From assembly GCA_030645575.1 (NCBI GenBank), contig JAUSMJ010000073.1, forward strand, positions 42,228-106,227: a DNA stretch of 64,000 nt, in the 5' to 3' direction. The DNA comes from Caulobacter sp. (GTDB lineage: Bacteria; Pseudomonadota; Alphaproteobacteria; Caulobacterales; Caulobacteraceae). Below are positions 62,562 to 64,000 of this stretch, one piece after another. Made by a program: the position numbers and the translations under genes. The stretch's first letter is position 1. Every line of letters begins with the position of its first letter. The notes below the pieces were generated by a model that saw nothing but the letters and a program-made list of their open reading frames with translations, did not search any database and was not told the origin of the DNA.

Positions 62562-63155
62562 TCAGGCGTGCGCCGCCTGACTGACGGAGCGGGCCAGCCA
62601 GGTCGGCAGGCGCGGGCTCACCGAGACCAGTTCGCCAAACGCCGAGGGCCCCAGCCTCCGCTTCAGGAGGGCGAGCGCCGTCCCGGCCTGTTCAGGCCCC
62701 AGCCAGGCCAGGGCGCGGACGGCCTCGCCGGCCGGACGACCGGCCAGCAGGAGTTGCCAGGCGGGTGCGTGCCTGAACTCGACGGTCTGCTTGCCGAGGC
62801 TGAGCGTTCGGTTCGGCCCGCTGGTCAGATAGACGGTTCGGATGGGCGTCTGGGTTGTCAGGCCGAGGGCGTTCGCCGCCGCCGCGCCGCTGGAGGCGAC
62901 GACCTCTCCGCGCTGCTCGCCGACAGCCCGCACGACCTTTTCGATCGCGGGCGGCCGTACGCCGAAGCGGCTTTCTATCGGACGGACATAGAGACCCCGT
63001 CCGACGCGATGGAGTCTGCCTCGGCGGACAAGGCGCGACAATGCCTGATCCACGGCGGCGCGGCTGCCCAGGTGCAACAGCGACTTGGCCGCGATCGGCG
63101 TCCCTTCGGGGAGAGCCCTGGCGCGCTCCATGATCTGTTCGGCGAGGACTTGCAT
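62562..63155 (-). CDS. AbiEi-like (DUF6088) antitoxin, without visible toxin partner
   Basis: ATG 63155 gives a 197-residue protein starting MQVLAEQIMERARALPEG. The frame extends upstream to an ATG at 63200, but that stretch contains an inverted repeat that looks like its operator, so the shorter form is preferred. An N-terminal winged helix (IAAKSLLHLGSRAAVDQALS RLVRRGRL) and GLYVRP are typical of AbiEi/DUF6088 antitoxins of type IV systems. Their partner, an AbiEii nucleotidyltransferase toxin, should follow but hipBA is there instead. Likely an orphan left after rearrangement. Confidence 0.78.
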   Translation of the reverse strand: MQVLAEQIMERARALPEGTPIAAKSLLHLGSRAAVDQALSRLVRRGRLHRVGRGLYVRPIESRFGVRPPAIEKVVRAVGEQRGEVVASSGAAAANALGLTTQTPIRTVYLTSGPNRTLSLGKQTVEFRHAPAWQLLLAGRPAGEAVRALAWLGPEQAGTALALLKRRLGPSAFGELVSVSPRLPTWLARSVSQAAHA

Positions 63156-63163
63156 GGCTTTCT

Positions 63164-63193
63164 GTGTCAGAAAAATAGTTCTGTTTCTGACAC
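63164..63193. promoter_or_regulatory. inverted repeat upstream of the AbiEi-like gene
   Basis: GTGTCAG at 63,164-63,170 is matched by CTGACAC at 63,187-63,193 with an AT-rich 16-base spacer. It stands directly before the preferred start at 63,155. AbiEi antitoxins repress their operon by binding inverted repeats, so this is a candidate operator. It also argues that the upstream in-frame ATG is not used. Confidence 0.55.
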
Positions 63194-63200
63194 TCTGCAA

Positions 63201-63695
63201 GTGAGCGCCCCAGACCTGCGCGCGTGGTCAGGGCGAAGGGCCTGCTTCTCGGGAAATATGTCAATGCGCCTAAAAGTCGGCAGCGCACCGCGCCGACACG
63301 CCAATGTCCCGAGCTACTAAGTACAGCCTCGCGGGGGCTTCTTCAGCCGGGCCACAGCAAGCGACCGTCGCATTCAGCGCTTTCGGCAACCCGCCAGGTG
63401 GACGATGATGACTGAGGCGAATCGTTGATCAGGTCGCGGAGAGGATCGACGTCAGGATATTCGAGGATAGTATCCATCATCGGATGATGGAGTAACTTCG
63501 ATCCCAGATTTAGTCTTCGATAGGGCTGATCCTCGAAATAGGTCTCGAAAGATAGCGCCATCACGCAGATTTTATGCAGGCCATATTCTTCAACTAAATC
63601 AACGCCTCAGTATATTGTCGGCTTGCGGGTCGGCGCCGATCACGGTGCTGACGTAAAAATGCCAGCAAAAACAATGCTTTGCGGGCATTTGAGCA
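63201..63695. other. 495 bases without a supported gene
   Basis: A 73-codon minus-strand frame (63,343-63,564) is open but has no recognisable motif and a weak start. The sequence is more AT-rich than average. I see nothing else until the direct repeat at 63,696. Confidence 0.5.
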
Positions 63696-63816
63696 ATCGA
63701 GTGGGAGTGAAGGGCAGGGCGCACGGGTGCGGCCTCTGGCGAGGGGATATCGTTGATGGCAGGGCGACTTTAGCGAACTGGGTCAGGCGGCTCGACCCGC
63801 GACTCTACGGTGGTAG
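63696..63816 (+). repeat. guaA-end direct repeat, copy B (putative attR)
   Basis: This is the second copy of the repeat at 25,023-25,142. It begins with the same 19 bases as the guaA 3' end, including the TGA, although no guaA gene precedes it. It continues with about 80% identity by eye and one single-base indel. The 38.7 kb between the copies would be the inserted element. No integrase gene is visible in that interval. Confidence 0.75.
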
Positions 63817-63845
63817 ATTTGCGGTGCTGACGTCCACTTCTGACT

Positions 63846-63997
63846 GAGGCTGTGTGAAAACGCCTTGCTGGCCCTAAACCGCCCATCGACCCACCCTGAA
63901 AATCGCTGATTTAGCGCTCTGTCGCTCATGGCGGCCGGTCGGGACCCGAAAACCTTCCTTCGCGAAAGGGTTTAGTCCCGAGTTTTCACACAGCCTC
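63846..63997. mobile_element. 152 bp MITE-like element with perfect 16 bp terminal inverted repeats
   Basis: The ends are GAGGCTGTGTGAAAAC (63,846-63,861) and its exact reverse complement (63,982-63,997). GAGGCTGTGTGAAAAC-type ends are known from IS5-related and similar insertion sequences. The 120-base interior has no coding capacity, so this is a non-autonomous element or an internally deleted insertion sequence. The window ends three bases later, so target duplication cannot be judged. Confidence 0.8.
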
Positions 63998-64000
63998 GAC

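Noticed and set aside
63343..63564. 73-codon minus-strand frame near the right repeat
   Set aside because: No recognisable motif or good start; noted only in the description of the gap.

Overview
This is a high-GC window from an alphaproteobacterium, most probably of the Caulobacterales (Caulobacter, Phenylobacterium or Brevundimonas relatives). The evidence is the gene content: TamA/TamB, an AST arginine-degradation operon, a guaB-MAPEG-methyltransferase-guaA run, a TonB-dependent receptor with the EEIVVTAR start typical of the group, frequent TTG/GTG starts and four-base ATGA/GTGA stop-start overlaps. I found no rRNA, tRNA or CRISPR array.

Region 1 (1-25.0 kb) looks like ordinary chromosome. 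In order it holds an alpha-E / circularly permuted ATP-grasp pair, tamA-tamB, a Phd/PIN toxin-antitoxin pair, an arginine succinyltransferase operon (M20 hydrolase, astA, astD, astB; no recognisable astE or astC), phenylalanine hydroxylase, hspQ, a Ppx/GppA phosphatase with rlmE, a YkgJ-like protein, a GNAT acetyltransferase, vapBC, and guaB-MAPEG-rRNA methyltransferase-guaA. Short palindromic intergenic repeats separate several of these.

Region 2 (25.0-63.8 kb) behaves like a composite genomic island. A ~120 bp imperfect direct repeat that starts with the last codons of guaA occurs at 25,023 and again at 63,696. The 3' end of guaA is a known island attachment site. Inside lie three modules. 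(a) 25.4-51.0 kb: an eleven-gene type II secretion operon, two TolA/TonB-like proteins, two very large Sec-signal YD/RHS proteins, each with a variable tail and an adjacent AT-richer small gene (candidate immunity), two small YD plus tandem-repeat secreted proteins, and a truncated third RHS copy. (b) 51.3-59.8 kb: a tightly packed catabolic cluster of TonB receptor, AidH-like alpha/beta hydrolase, M20 amidohydrolase, Lrp regulator, homoserine dehydrogenase and aldehyde dehydrogenase, with a divergent AraC regulator. The enzymes form a plausible complete route from N-acyl-homoserine lactone through homoserine and aspartate semialdehyde to aspartate. (c) 60.7-63.2 kb: hipBA with four palindromic operators, and an orphan AbiEi-type antitoxin. 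Remnants of an IS5-family transposase, an amidase and possibly an IS91-type transposase lie at the module joints. A 152 bp MITE-like element with 16 bp perfect terminal repeats closes the window.

The two most interesting proposals are the acyl-homoserine-lactone-to-aspartate cluster and the pairing of a type II secretion operon with Sec-dependent RHS polymorphic-toxin-like proteins. Both rest on sequence motifs plus gene context. No database search or computation was run.
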